Source: Lachnotalea glycerini (GTDB lineage Bacteria > Bacillota > Clostridia > Lachnospirales > Lachnospiraceae). From it: 64,000 nucleotides of DNA. The translations under genes and the position numbers were made by a program. The notes beneath the pieces are model-generated. The model was given only the letters and a program-made list of their open reading frames with translations. It was not told the DNA's origin and did not search any database. The first letter of the stretch is position 1, and each line of letters opens with the position of its first letter. Shown here piece by piece: positions 1 through 9,471 of this stretch. Where the stretch lies: the NCBI RefSeq assembly GCF_003201285.1, contig NZ_QICS01000006.1, positions 186,001-250,000 of the forward strand, read 5' to 3'.

Positions 1-1
1 G

Positions 2-124
2 CAATCAGAACAAGAACAAACGACTCAAGAGAATATTGAAGAAAGTAGTACAAGTGAAAATGCAGCGTTACCTTATCAACTAGGAGATTTGAATGAAGAC
101 GACTCCGACAATGAGCAGAATTAA
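2..124 (+). CDS. C-terminal fragment of an upstream dcw-cluster gene
   Basis: An open frame enters from the left edge and ends at a TAA at 122-124. The visible 40 residues are rich in Gln, Glu, Ser and Asp and end in an acidic tail (NEDDSDNEQN), so no catalytic domain can be seen. It lies about 70 bases before a SpoVD-type penicillin-binding protein. In related Clostridia this place is held by an FtsL-like protein or by a second class B PBP, and either could carry such a tail. Identity cannot be decided from this fragment. Confidence 0.55.
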   Translation, partial: QSEQEQTTQENIEESSTSENAALPYQLGDLNEDDSDNEQN

Positions 125-191
125 TTCAATAATTTTCATAACCTCATGAATTCTGAAATAAAATGTAATAATGACGTTTATGAGGATAGCA

Positions 192-2123
192 ATGGTTAAA
201 AGCAAAACTTTTAATAGAAAAAAAATAGTTATTGTGTTTGCGGCAGTGGCTATGATTCTTATTATGCTTGTTGGAAGGCTGTTTTATTTAATGATAGTTA
301 AGTCTGAGTACTATCAGGAAAAAGCAGATGAACTACATGAACGAGAGAGAGAAATCAAAGCAGCCAGGGGCAAGATTATAGATGCTACCGGTGAAATTGT
401 AGCAACAAATAAAACGGTATGTACCATTTCGGTTATTCACAGTCAGATAAAGGAGCCGGAGAAAGTAATTAGCATATTATGTAAAGAGTTGGAGCTGTCA
501 GAGGAAAAAGTCAGAAAACGAGTTGAAAAATTTAGCTCGATTGAGCGAATTAAAACGAATGTAGATAAGGAAATTGGAGATAAAATACGTTCTTATGGTT
601 TATCAGGAGTAAAAGTGGATGAAGATTTTAAGAGATATTATCCATATGGAAGTTTGGCATCTAAGGTGCTTGGCTTTACAGGAAGTGACAATCAAGGAAT
701 TATAGGACTTGAAGTAAAATATGAGAACTATTTAAAGGGGCAAAATGGTTATATTCTAACCATGACAGATGCCAGGGGCGTTGAGATAAAAGATGCAGCA
801 GAGGGAAGAGTAGAGCCGATTTCAGGTAATGATTTATATATAAGTCTGGATAGCAATATACAAAAATTTGCAGAGCAGTCTGCTGCTAAGGTGATGGAAG
901 CAAAGTCAGCCGATAGCGTCTGCATTATTATAATGAATCCGCAAAATGGAGAAATTATGGCAATGGTTAATTTACCTGAATTTGATTTAAATGATCCATT
1001 TACATTAAATTTTGAAACAACAGAAACGTTAGATGAAAAAACCAAACAGAATTTGCTTAATCAGATGTGGAGAAACAGGTGTATTAATGATACCTATGAA
1101 CCTGGTTCCACCTTTAAAATAATTACAGCATCAGCAGGTCTGGAAGAAGGAGTAGTAACCTTAGAGGATACCTTTCATTGTCCGGGGTTTAAGATTGTAG
1201 AGGATCGGCGAATCCGATGTCATAAAATAGCGGGACATGGAAGTGAAACGTTCCTACAAGGAGTTATGAACTCCTGTAATCCGGTTTTTATAGAAGTGGG
1301 ATTAAGACTGGGAGTCGATAATATTTTTAAGTATTTTAAACAGCTTGGTCTTCTGGAAAAGACTGGGGTGGATTTGCCGGGAGAAGCCGGAACCATTATG
1401 CATAAAAAGGAAAATGTTGGGCAGGTCGAACTGGCTACCATGGCATTTGGACAGTCTTTTCAGATTACACCGATTCAATTGGCAACTACAGTAAGCTCCA
1501 TTATAAATGGAGGAACCAGAGTGACACCACATTTTGGAGTCGCAGTCAGAACCTATGACGGTCAGTTAATAGAAAATTTTTCGTATCCAACTAAGGCTAA
1601 CATTATTTCATCAGAGACAACAGAAACGATACGTTTTATATTAGAAAAAGTAATATCAGAGGGTACAGGTAAGAAAGCGTATATACCAGGCTTTCGAGTA
1701 GGAGGCAAAACAGCTACCTCACAGACACTTCCAAGAAGTGCCAAAAAATATATTTCTTCTTTTATAGGATTTGCACCGGCAGAGAATCCACAGGTATTGG
1801 CACTGGCGATTATATATAATCCACAAGGAATTTATTATGGAGGAACGATAGCGGCACCTGCTGTAAAAGAAATATTTGAAAATATTCTTCCGTATCTGGG
1901 CATTGAACAGGTGTATGAAGCCTCAGAGATAGAAGAATATAACATAGGAGACATTACAATGCCTGAATTAGTAGGTCTTACTAAGAAAGAGGCAGATAAA
2001 GTGCTAAAGGAATATGAACTTAATGTAGAATATCTAAATGAAGGAGAAACTGTTACTGATCAATTTCCACTAGCGGGAGAAACTATAAGTAAAACAAGTA
2101 ATATAATTCTTTATTTAGAGTAA
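192..2123 (+). CDS. spoVD: Class B penicillin-binding protein, SpoVD/FtsI type, with PASTA domain
   Basis: A peptidoglycan D,D-transpeptidase that cross-links septal or spore cortex wall. About 643 residues: one N-terminal membrane anchor (about residues 13-33), PBP dimerisation domain, transpeptidase domain with SxxK motif STFK (Ser at about 306), SxN as SCN, and KTG-like motif GGKTATS. A single C-terminal PASTA domain (MPELVGLTKKEADKVL onward) separates SpoVD-type proteins from plain division PBPs. ATGs occur at 171, 180 and 192; 192 is preferred because GAGGA lies just upstream with normal spacing. First complete gene of the dcw cluster, followed by mraY. SpoVD versus FtsI role is inferred from the PASTA domain and context. 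Confidence 0.88.
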   Translation: MVKSKTFNRKKIVIVFAAVAMILIMLVGRLFYLMIVKSEYYQEKADELHEREREIKAARGKIIDATGEIVATNKTVCTISVIHSQIKEPEKVISILCKELELSEEKVRKRVEKFSSIERIKTNVDKEIGDKIRSYGLSGVKVDEDFKRYYPYGSLASKVLGFTGSDNQGIIGLEVKYENYLKGQNGYILTMTDARGVEIKDAAEGRVEPISGNDLYISLDSNIQKFAEQSAAKVMEAKSADSVCIIIMNPQNGEIMAMVNLPEFDLNDPFTLNFETTETLDEKTKQNLLNQMWRNRCINDTYEPGSTFKIITASAGLEEGVVTLEDTFHCPGFKIVEDRRIRCHKIAGHGSETFLQGVMNSCNPVFIEVGLRLGVDNIFKYFKQLGLLEKTGVDLPGEAGTIMHKKENVGQVELATMAFGQSFQITPIQLATTVSSIINGGTRVTPHFGVAVRTYDGQLIENFSYPTKANIISSETTETIRFILEKVISEGTGKKAYIPGFRVGGKTATSQTLPRSAKKYISSFIGFAPAENPQVLALAIIYNPQGIYYGGTIAAPAVKEIFENILPYLGIEQVYEASEIEEYNIGDITMPELVGLTKKEADKVLKEYELNVEYLNEGETVTDQFPLAGETISKTSNIILYLE

Positions 2124-2201
2124 AAAAGTTGATAAATTAGTTAAAAAGAATTATACTAGTTCATGTTAAACTAAAACAAAAGAAATTTAGAGGTGTAGAT
2201 A

Positions 2202-3158
2202 ATGGATTACAAGGTAGTGATTCCGGTTATTGCGGCTTTTATCATCAGTGCAATTTCGGGACCGGGTATAATTAAATATTTAACTAAGCTGAAAGCAGGT
2301 CAGACCGTAAGAGAAGATGGACCACAGACACATTTAAAGAAAACAGGGACTCCTACTATGGGAGGAGTACTTATTTTATTAAGTATTATTATTGTATCCT
2401 TGTTTTATATACAGGATTATCCAAAGATTATTCCAATTTTATTTGTAACACTGGGATTTGGTATTATAGGATTTTTAGATGATTACATTAAAGTGGTGCT
2501 AAAACGTTCGTTAGGATTAACCGTAATGCAGAAGATGACAGGAGAGATTATGGTAACGGTCATATTTGCATATTATATAATCAATTACTCTGAAGTGGGA
2601 CTTGAGATGCTATTGCCGTTTTCGGACGGTAAATATGTTAATATGGGAATACTTACTATTCCAATTATGTTTATCGCAATGATTGGAACAGTAAATGGTG
2701 TTAATTTTACGGATGGGTTGGATGGCTTGGCATCTAGCGTCACGGTGCTGGTTGCGACCTTTTTTTCACTGGTTGCGATAACCCAAGGAAGTGGTATTGA
2801 ACCAATAACCTGTGCTGTAGTGGGAAGCTTGCTTGGTTTTTTATTATTTAATGCTCATCCGGCAAGAGTATTTATGGGTGATACAGGCTCGCTGGCACTT
2901 GGAGGGTTTGTTGCAGCATCAGCATACATGCTTAAGATGCCATTATTTATTTTGATTGTTGGATTAATCTATTTAGTTGAAGTGATATCTGTTATGATGC
3001 AAGTTACTTATTTTAAATTGACAAAGGGAAAACGTATCTTTAAAATGGCGCCCATTCATCATCATTTTGAATTATGCGGTTGGTCAGAAACAAAGGTAGT
3101 TACCGTATTTACAATTATTACAGCAGTGCTTTGCTTATTGGGTTTATTAGCAATGTAA
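2202..3158 (+). CDS. mraY: Phospho-N-acetylmuramoyl-pentapeptide transferase
   Basis: Integral membrane enzyme that transfers phospho-MurNAc-pentapeptide to undecaprenyl phosphate, forming lipid I. 318 residues, the usual length for the family, with about ten hydrophobic segments. Visible family motifs are the early GPQTHLKKTGTPTMGG segment, the Asp-rich GFLDDYIKV loop, NFTDGLDGLA, and the cytoplasmic MAPIHHHFE histidine motif near the C terminus. RBS AGAGGTG precedes the ATG. Followed by murD after 16 bases, so almost certainly cotranscribed. Confidence 0.97.
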   Translation: MDYKVVIPVIAAFIISAISGPGIIKYLTKLKAGQTVREDGPQTHLKKTGTPTMGGVLILLSIIIVSLFYIQDYPKIIPILFVTLGFGIIGFLDDYIKVVLKRSLGLTVMQKMTGEIMVTVIFAYYIINYSEVGLEMLLPFSDGKYVNMGILTIPIMFIAMIGTVNGVNFTDGLDGLASSVTVLVATFFSLVAITQGSGIEPITCAVVGSLLGFLLFNAHPARVFMGDTGSLALGGFVAASAYMLKMPLFILIVGLIYLVEVISVMMQVTYFKLTKGKRIFKMAPIHHHFELCGWSETKVVTVFTIITAVLCLLGLLAM

Positions 3159-3174
3159 GTGGGAGGATGTACAA

Positions 3175-4530
3175 ATGGAGTTTACAAAAAGGAATGTTTG
3201 TGTAATAGGAACGGGAATCAGTGGAATTGGAGCCGCAGAACTTTTATCAAAAAGAGGTGCAAGTGTTATCTTATACGATGGTGACGATAAGTTATCAAAG
3301 GAACAGATAGAAGAGAAATTAACTGATTTAAACAATATAAAAATAGTGTTAGGTGAGCTTCCAAATAAAATAATTAATACATTGGATTTAACGGTAGTAA
3401 GTCCCGGAGTTCCAATTGATCAACCGGTAGTTGAACAGATCAAAAAAGCAGGTGTGAAAATTTGGGGTGAAGTGGAATTAGCATATTCTGTAACAAAGGG
3501 CAGTGTAATAGCAATTACCGGAACAAACGGAAAAACAACAACGACAGCATTAACCGGAGAGATCATGAAAAATTACTTTGACAGCGTATTTGTTGTGGGT
3601 AATATAGGAATACCGTATACGAGTGTTGTGGATGAGATGAATGACACGTCGGTCACTGTAGCGGAAATAAGCAGCTTTCAATTAGAAACGATAGAAAATT
3701 TCAGACCAGTTGCAAGTGCAATACTTAATATTACGCCAGATCATTTGAATCGGCATAAATCGATGGATCAATACATAGCAGTTAAGGAGAGTATAACGAG
3801 CAATCAGTTAATTCATGATACCTGTGTTCTTAACTATGAGGATGAGATATTAAGAGAATTTGGAAAGACATTAAATACGAATGTAATTTACTTTAGTAGT
3901 ATAAATAAATTAAAAAAAGGAATTTATATTGACGAAGAGAATATAGTATATAATAGTGGGAAAAATATCGAGATTATTTGCAAGACTACGGAATTAAAAT
4001 TACTTGGCAGACATAATCATGAAAATGTTATGGCAGCTATTGCTTTATCAATTAGCATGAAAGTTCCACTGAAGGTCATAAGGGACACAGTAATGAGTTT
4101 TAAAGCAGTTGAGCACAGGATAGAATTTGTAATGGAGAAATCCGGGGTTGCCTATTATAATGATTCAAAGGGAACGAATCCGGATGCCGCAATAAAAGGT
4201 ATTCAGGCCATGAATCGGCCTACCATATTAATTGGTGGAGGATATGATAAGAAATCAGAATACGATGAATGGATCAATTCCTTTGATGGAAAAGTAAAAT
4301 ATCTTGTTTTAATTGGAGAAACGAAGCAACAAATTGCCAAAACTGCAAGGGAATGCGGTTATCATAATATAATATTCGCAGAAACCTTACAGGAAGCAGT
4401 TAAAATCAGTGCTTTGAAAGCCAGTACGGGTGATGCGGTGTTATTATCTCCTGCCTGTGCGAGCTGGGGAATGTTTAAAAATTATGAAGAGCGTGGAAGA
4501 ATGTTTAAAGAATATGTGCATAAGCTATAA
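3175..4530 (+). CDS. murD: UDP-N-acetylmuramoylalanine--D-glutamate ligase
   Basis: Cytoplasmic Mur ligase that adds D-Glu to UDP-MurNAc-L-Ala using ATP. 451 residues in three domains: an N-terminal Rossmann-like domain (VIGTGISGIGAAELL), a central ATPase with P-loop TGTNGKTTTT (about residues 115-125) and a C-terminal ligase domain with the YNDSKGTNPDA motif. RBS GGGAGG lies before the ATG. Sits between mraY and ftsW as in many Firmicute dcw clusters; the gap to ftsW is 23 bases. Confidence 0.97.
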   Translation: MEFTKRNVCVIGTGISGIGAAELLSKRGASVILYDGDDKLSKEQIEEKLTDLNNIKIVLGELPNKIINTLDLTVVSPGVPIDQPVVEQIKKAGVKIWGEVELAYSVTKGSVIAITGTNGKTTTTALTGEIMKNYFDSVFVVGNIGIPYTSVVDEMNDTSVTVAEISSFQLETIENFRPVASAILNITPDHLNRHKSMDQYIAVKESITSNQLIHDTCVLNYEDEILREFGKTLNTNVIYFSSINKLKKGIYIDEENIVYNSGKNIEIICKTTELKLLGRHNHENVMAAIALSISMKVPLKVIRDTVMSFKAVEHRIEFVMEKSGVAYYNDSKGTNPDAAIKGIQAMNRPTILIGGGYDKKSEYDEWINSFDGKVKYLVLIGETKQQIAKTARECGYHNIIFAETLQEAVKISALKASTGDAVLLSPACASWGMFKNYEERGRMFKEYVHKL

Positions 4531-4553
4531 AGTTGAAATAGAGGAGAAAAGGA

Positions 4554-5672
4554 ATGAGTCCAAGGGAGAATGAAAAATCGCATAGACGAAAAAAAGAGCA
4601 TTATTTTGATTATAGCTTATTGTTCATTATCATTTTCTTGGTCTGCTTTGGATTAGTAATGCTGTATAGTACCAGCTCCTATAATGGTCAGGTCAAGTTT
4701 GGAGATTCTACCTTTTATTTGAAAAAGCAGTTAATGGCCACACTTTTGGGCATTGTTGCCATGCTCATTATAGCGAGAATTGATTATCATTTTTGGGAAA
4801 GATTTACTCTGGTGGCATTTTTATTAGCTCATATTTTATCAGCAGCAGTATTATTTGTAGGATCTGATTTTAATGGTTCCAAGAGATGGCTTAAGATTGG
4901 ACCTATTTCATTTCAACCTTCCGAATTTGCAAAGCTTGCAGTTATACTTTTTCTTGCATTAGTAATCAGTAAAGTTTCAAAAAAAATTAAACAGTTTCGT
5001 ACCATGATGATGGTAATGGCCTTGTGCGGTCCTATTGTAGCTTTAGTTGGAGTCAATAATTTAAGTACGGCCATTATTATATTAGGAATAGCGGTTATCT
5101 TAATATTTGTAGCCAGTCCTAAGTATATGCAGTTTATTATTATTGGATTAGGTGGTTCTGTTTTCATGGGTATCTTTATCTACCTCGAAAAATATCGGGC
5201 AGAAAGACTTAAAATCTGGCTGCATCCTGAAAATTTTGATAAAGGTTACCAGACATTGCAGGCATTATATGCAATTGGTTCAGGAGGCATACTTGGCAAA
5301 GGACTCGGCGAAAGCATGCAGAAATTAGGTTTTGTACCGGAAGCTCAAAATGACATGATTTTTTCAATTATATGTGAAGAATTAGGGTTGTTTGGTGCAG
5401 TTTCTCTTATTCTATTGTTTATACTGATGATATGGAGATTTATGATTATTGCCAATAATGCTCCGGATTTATATGGTGCACTGATTGTAGTAGGGATTAT
5501 GGGTCATATTGCAATACAGGTTATACTAAATATTGCAGTTGTAACGAATTCAATTCCAAATACAGGTATTACATTACCATTTATAAGCTATGGAGGAACC
5601 TCAGCATTATTCCTCTTATCCGAAATGGGGCTTGCACTTAGCGTTTCAAGGCAAGTGAAGCTTGAAAAGTGA
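4554..5672 (+). CDS. ftsW: SEDS-family peptidoglycan glycosyltransferase FtsW/SpoVE
   Basis: Polytopic membrane glycosyltransferase that polymerises lipid II with a class B PBP partner, here plausibly the SpoVD-type protein at 192. 372 residues with about ten transmembrane segments after a short basic N terminus. SEDS motifs are visible: GSKRWLKIGPISFQPSEFAKL in the middle, EAQNDMIFSIICEELG, and the C-terminal GITLPFISYGGTS. The sequence alone cannot separate the vegetative (FtsW) from the sporulation (SpoVE) paralogue. RBS GGAGAAAAGG precedes the ATG. Confidence 0.93.
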   Translation: MSPRENEKSHRRKKEHYFDYSLLFIIIFLVCFGLVMLYSTSSYNGQVKFGDSTFYLKKQLMATLLGIVAMLIIARIDYHFWERFTLVAFLLAHILSAAVLFVGSDFNGSKRWLKIGPISFQPSEFAKLAVILFLALVISKVSKKIKQFRTMMMVMALCGPIVALVGVNNLSTAIIILGIAVILIFVASPKYMQFIIIGLGGSVFMGIFIYLEKYRAERLKIWLHPENFDKGYQTLQALYAIGSGGILGKGLGESMQKLGFVPEAQNDMIFSIICEELGLFGAVSLILLFILMIWRFMIIANNAPDLYGALIVVGIMGHIAIQVILNIAVVTNSIPNTGITLPFISYGGTSALFLLSEMGLALSVSRQVKLEK

Positions 5673-5763
5673 AAATTTATATAGATAAGCTTCATTATGA
5701 AGAAATTTACATAAGATAGAGTAGAAAAGTGTATTATAAATAATACGATTATGGAGGTTAACT

Positions 5764-7014
5764 TTGAACTCTATCAATATTTCAGGTGGGTTACCATTAA
5801 ATGGTGAAGTAGCAGTCCAAGGTTCAAAAAATGCAGCATTACCAATCATTGCTGCAGCAATATTGTGCAAGGACATTACAATTTTACATAATTGTCCTCA
5901 TATTGTTGATGTAGATAATATGACTGCCATATTGCAGATAATTGGGTGTAAGGTAGTATGGGAGGATAATTCCCTTATTATAGATTCGACATATGTAAAT
6001 TCATATGAGATACCTTTGGAGTTAGCAGATAAGATGCGCTCCTCAGTTTTGATGTCAGGTGCTTTGCTTGGCAGACTGAAAAAAGCAGTTATTCCTTATC
6101 CAGGTGGCTGTGTGATTGGAAAACGACCAATCAATATACATCTTGAGGCGTTTAAACAAATGAATATAGGCATATATGAAAGTGCAGAAGGTCTAATAGC
6201 GAATACATCACAAATAAAAGGTAATATCATAAATTTACCGATATCAAGTGTTGGAGCAACAGAAAATATTATTCTGGCAGGAGTATGTGCAACAGGAACT
6301 ACAATTATTAAAAATGCGGCAAAAGAACCGGAAGTTATGGAGCTTTGCAGATTTCTTAATAAAATGGGAGGAGATGTAAGAGGAGCTGGTACAGGTACAA
6401 TTACCATCAATGGGGTTATGAAACTTCATGGAGCACAAATAAATATTGCATCAGACCGTATTGCGGCCGGAACCTATATATTGGCCGCGATGGGAACGCG
6501 AGGCAAGATTATATTAAATAATGCTCCAATGAATCATTTAACTGCTTTATTAGAAGTAGTTAATAAAATGGGTGGAAGATATATGTGTATTGACAATCAA
6601 CTGATAATTGATGGCACGAAAGCAGTTCAAGCAGTTAAAAATGTTGAAACAAGTGTATATCCTGGTTTCCCTACTGATTTGCAGTCTCAGCTGTTATCCG
6701 TACTTACGGTTGCGGATGGAGAGAGCATGATTAAAGAGAATATCTTTGAAGCAAGATTTAAAACCGTGGAATGGCTTTTGAAAATGGGAGCAGATATTGT
6801 TTTAGCTGGCAATAAGGCAAAAGTAACAGGAGTAAAGGGTTTGCATGGTGAGCAGGTGAAGGCTGAAGAATTAAGAGGAGGTGCAGCACTTATAATTGCA
6901 GGCTTAATAGCCGAGGGTAATACAAATATATCGGAAGCTCATTATATAGAAAGAGGTTATCAGGATATATGTAAAGATTTAGAGATGCTGGGAGCTGATA
7001 TTAGTTATGATTAG
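5764..7014 (+). CDS. murA: UDP-N-acetylglucosamine 1-carboxyvinyltransferase
   Basis: First committed step of peptidoglycan synthesis: transfers enolpyruvate from PEP to UDP-GlcNAc. 416 residues with the EPSP-synthase fold repeats. The N-terminal GSKNAALPI motif carries the conserved Lys and Asn, and the loop PYPGGCVIGKRPINIHL contains the active-site Cys targeted by fosfomycin in this family. The start is TTG at 5764, chosen because GGAGG lies 7-8 bases upstream and the MNSINISGGLPLNGEV beginning matches the family. Its 3' end overlaps the divIB start by 8 bases, implying translational coupling. Confidence 0.95.
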   Translation: MNSINISGGLPLNGEVAVQGSKNAALPIIAAAILCKDITILHNCPHIVDVDNMTAILQIIGCKVVWEDNSLIIDSTYVNSYEIPLELADKMRSSVLMSGALLGRLKKAVIPYPGGCVIGKRPINIHLEAFKQMNIGIYESAEGLIANTSQIKGNIINLPISSVGATENIILAGVCATGTTIIKNAAKEPEVMELCRFLNKMGGDVRGAGTGTITINGVMKLHGAQINIASDRIAAGTYILAAMGTRGKIILNNAPMNHLTALLEVVNKMGGRYMCIDNQLIIDGTKAVQAVKNVETSVYPGFPTDLQSQLLSVLTVADGESMIKENIFEARFKTVEWLLKMGADIVLAGNKAKVTGVKGLHGEQVKAEELRGGAALIIAGLIAEGNTNISEAHYIERGYQDICKDLEMLGADISYD

Positions 7015-7729
7015 AAAAAACAAAAGAAGGCGGATTATAATTATTTTAATAGCAGTGCTACTGGCAGCGGTAGTGATAACAATAGTGAGCGTATTTTCAG
7101 TTAAGAAAATAACAATAACAGGTAATGAGCATTATACAGAGGAAGAAATTAAGAAATTAATATTTAGCAACAGATATTGTTATAATTCGCTTTATTTATA
7201 TTGGAAATACAATTATAGGAATGATTATTTGATCCCTTTTATTGATACAATTGAGGTGGAAATGATATCTGGCAATGAGGTTAAAATTAATGTTTATGAA
7301 AAAAGCCTCGTAGGATACATCGAGTATCTTGGCTCTTGTATGTATTTTGATAAAGATGGAATTGTAGTTGAAAGCTCTTCAGAAGCGGTTGACAAAGTAC
7401 CTTTAGTTACAGGTCTTAAGTTTGATCATATAATCTTATATCAAAAATTGCCTGTTGAAGAAAAATCTGTTTTCAATACAATCGTGAGTGTAACACAGCT
7501 CTTATCTAAATATGAAATAACACCTGATAAAGTCTATTTTAACAGTAATTATGAAATGACATTTTATTTTGCAGATGCCAGGGTTTATTTGGGAAAGGAT
7601 AAGGACACAGAAGAAAAAATTATAAGATTAAAAAGTATACTTCCTGATTTGGAAGGATTATCTGGTGTACTTCACATGGAAGATTATCAAGAGGGGGTAT
7701 CCAATATAACTTTTGAAAAGGATAAATAA
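7007..7729 (+). CDS. ftsQ: Cell division protein FtsQ/DivIB
   Basis: Bitopic divisome protein of 240 residues: a basic cytoplasmic tail, one transmembrane helix (about residues 10-30), then an extracellular POTRA-type domain beginning at the VKKITITGNEHYTEEEI segment and a FtsQ beta domain. It acts in the FtsQ-FtsL-FtsB complex that activates the septal synthase. The divIB assignment rests on size, topology, POTRA motif and position between murA and ftsZ; sequence conservation in this family is low. The ATG overlaps murA. Confidence 0.85.
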   Translation: MIRKNKRRRIIIILIAVLLAAVVITIVSVFSVKKITITGNEHYTEEEIKKLIFSNRYCYNSLYLYWKYNYRNDYLIPFIDTIEVEMISGNEVKINVYEKSLVGYIEYLGSCMYFDKDGIVVESSSEAVDKVPLVTGLKFDHIILYQKLPVEEKSVFNTIVSVTQLLSKYEITPDKVYFNSNYEMTFYFADARVYLGKDKDTEEKIIRLKSILPDLEGLSGVLHMEDYQEGVSNITFEKDK

Positions 7730-7848
7730 GGATATGTAAAGAATTTAGGAGAAAATATCAAAATTGTGTTGATTAATTTACAAAAAAAATATATTATATA
7801 GAGAGTAAGTTTTTTTATGTGGAAAAGGAATGTGAAGGAGGAAGAACC

Positions 7849-9027
7849 TTGCTGGAAATAAAGACAAACGAAGCGGAATCTTCTGCAAAAATTATCGTCG
7901 TAGGAGTTGGCGGGGCAGGAAATAATGCTGTAAATAGAATGGTTGATGAGAAAATTGGTGGAGTGGAATTTATCGGTATTAATACTGATAGGCAGGCATT
8001 GCAGCTGTGTAAGGCATCTACACCTTTACAAATTGGAGAGAAACTGACAAAAGGACTTGGTGCGGGAGCACAGCCAGAGGTTGGGGAAAAGGCAGCGGAA
8101 GAGAGCGCTGAAGATATACAAAAAGCAATTCAGGGAGCAGATATGGTATTTGTAACCTGCGGTATGGGGGGCGGAACCGGAACGGGTGCGGCACCTGTAG
8201 TAGCCAAGATTGCGAAAGAGATGGGAATTTTAACAGTAGGAGTTGTTACTAAGCCCTTTAAATTTGAGGCAAGAGCACGTATGTCAAATGCGCTTAACGG
8301 AATTGAAAAGCTAAAAAACAGCGTAGATACATTAATCGTAATTCCAAATGATAAGCTTCTTGAAATCGTTGATAGAAGGACAACCATGCCGGATGCACTT
8401 AAGAAAGCAGATGAAGTTTTACAACAGGCAGTACAGGGAATTACCGATTTAATCAATCTTCCAGCATTAATCAATTTGGATTTTGCTGATGTGCAAACTG
8501 TTATGACGGATAAAGGTATTGCACATATTGGTATTGGCAAGGCTAAGGGTGATGATAAGGCAATAGAAGCAGTGAAACAGGCTGTTGCAAGTCCATTGCT
8601 TGAGACTACTATCACGGGTGCTACTCATGTAATTATTAATATATCAGGTGATATCACATTGATGGATGCAAATGATGCAGCAAGTTATGTTCAGGATTTA
8701 GCTGGTGACAGTGCAAATATTATTTTTGGAGCGATGTATGATGATACGTATACAGATGAAGCTAGTATTACAGTAATTGCAACAGGACTTGATAATGTCT
8801 CTTCAAATTCAACACCGGGAAAAATTATGCCAAGCTTTTCATACCCAACGAAAGCAGCATCAACACAGGCTGCTCAAAGACCGGTAACAAGTGAGGTTAA
8901 GTTGGGGGCAACTCCTTCTATATCACCTAGGCCTTTGACTGGTATTCAAAGACCGCGTACTCCGGAAAGCAATGTGGAAGAGAAGTCAATTAAGATTCCG
9001 GAGTTTTTACAGAAGAATCGTAAATAA
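7849..9027 (+). CDS. ftsZ: Cell division GTPase FtsZ
   Basis: Tubulin-like GTPase that forms the Z-ring. The GTP-binding glycine loops are visible ([14 protein letters not shown] near the N terminus and the tubulin signature [13 protein letters not shown]), followed by the T7 loop region [11 protein letters not shown]. The C terminus has a variable linker and ends in a basic tail after IKIPEFLQ, the conserved peptide for FtsA/SepF-type partners. A frame is open from GTG at 7819, but TTG at 7849 is chosen: GGAGGA lies 8-9 bases upstream and the [11 protein letters not shown] start fits FtsZ of related Clostridia. About 392 residues. Confidence 0.96.
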   Translation: MLEIKTNEAESSAKIIVVGVGGAGNNAVNRMVDEKIGGVEFIGINTDRQALQLCKASTPLQIGEKLTKGLGAGAQPEVGEKAAEESAEDIQKAIQGADMVFVTCGMGGGTGTGAAPVVAKIAKEMGILTVGVVTKPFKFEARARMSNALNGIEKLKNSVDTLIVIPNDKLLEIVDRRTTMPDALKKADEVLQQAVQGITDLINLPALINLDFADVQTVMTDKGIAHIGIGKAKGDDKAIEAVKQAVASPLLETTITGATHVIINISGDITLMDANDAASYVQDLAGDSANIIFGAMYDDTYTDEASITVIATGLDNVSSNSTPGKIMPSFSYPTKAASTQAAQRPVTSEVKLGATPSISPRPLTGIQRPRTPESNVEEKSIKIPEFLQKNRK

Positions 9028-9036
9028 GATTTTTAG

Positions 9037-9069
9037 GACAGGCCGTCATCTTGACGGTCTGTTTTTTTT
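9037..9069 (+). terminator. Rho-independent terminator after ftsZ
   Basis: ACAGGCCGTCA and TGACGGTCTGT pair with one G-U wobble around a three-base loop and are followed by eight T residues. This closes the dcw operon. The T-run runs straight into the 180-bp repeat described next. Confidence 0.9.
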
Positions 9070-9247
9070 CAAAGGAAAGACCTTGTTGTGGTAACGTAAA
9101 ATAGTTTGGTTCCTATGAAATAAAAACACAATGCGCATGAATGCAAGTGGAAAATGTCACTGCGTAACAGCATTCGGCGCGGCAAAGCGGTCAAGTTCCT
9201 CATGTGTGAGGGATTAGGGAGCTGATGCGGACTTGTCTGCTTTGTTC
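9068..9247 (+). repeat. Intact copy A of a 180-bp multi-hairpin repeat
   Basis: This stretch recurs at 47232-47411 with high identity; the long central block from AAATAAAAACACAATGCGCA to GGTCAAG is nearly invariant. Inverted repeats inside it include ATGAATGC/GCATTCG, AGTG/CACT, TTCCTCA/TGAGGGA and AAAGCGGTCAAGT against ACTTGTCTGCTTT. It starts in the T-run of the ftsZ terminator. It has no ORF of note and its core is richer in G+C than its surroundings. It fills most of the 444-base gap between ftsZ and spoIIGA. Confidence 0.85.
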
Positions 9248-9392
9248 CTTCTATAAGACTGGATTTTGAAAAGTATTAAATTAAGAGATTCATAAAACGC
9301 TATTCGCGCAATTATATAAGAAAAATTAGCTATGAAGAATAATTGTCTATAATGTAGAAAAAGTGAGATGAAAAAAATATATATTCGTATAG

Positions 9393-9428
9393 GATTTGAC
9401 AAAAAATATAGTTAACTCGTTTTATAAT
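9393..9428 (+). promoter_or_regulatory. spoIIG-type promoter with 0A box and long spacer
   Basis: TTGACA (9396-9401) and TATAAT (9423-9428) are separated by 21 bases instead of 17. The -35 hexamer lies inside TTTGACAAAA, whose complement TTTTGTCAAA matches the Spo0A box consensus (TGTCRAA). The Bacillus subtilis spoIIG promoter is known for a 22-base spacer and Spo0A sites near -35, so this looks like the same design. A weaker box-like TTGTCTATA occurs about 50 bases upstream. Confidence 0.7.
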
Positions 9429-9471
9429 AATTACAGCTTAGACACATACTATTAAGTGAGGGGAGTGAAAA

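Noticed and set aside
8130-8615. 161-codon minus-strand frame inside ftsZ
   Set aside because: Shadow of the conserved FtsZ coding sequence; no RBS, promoter or recognisable protein.
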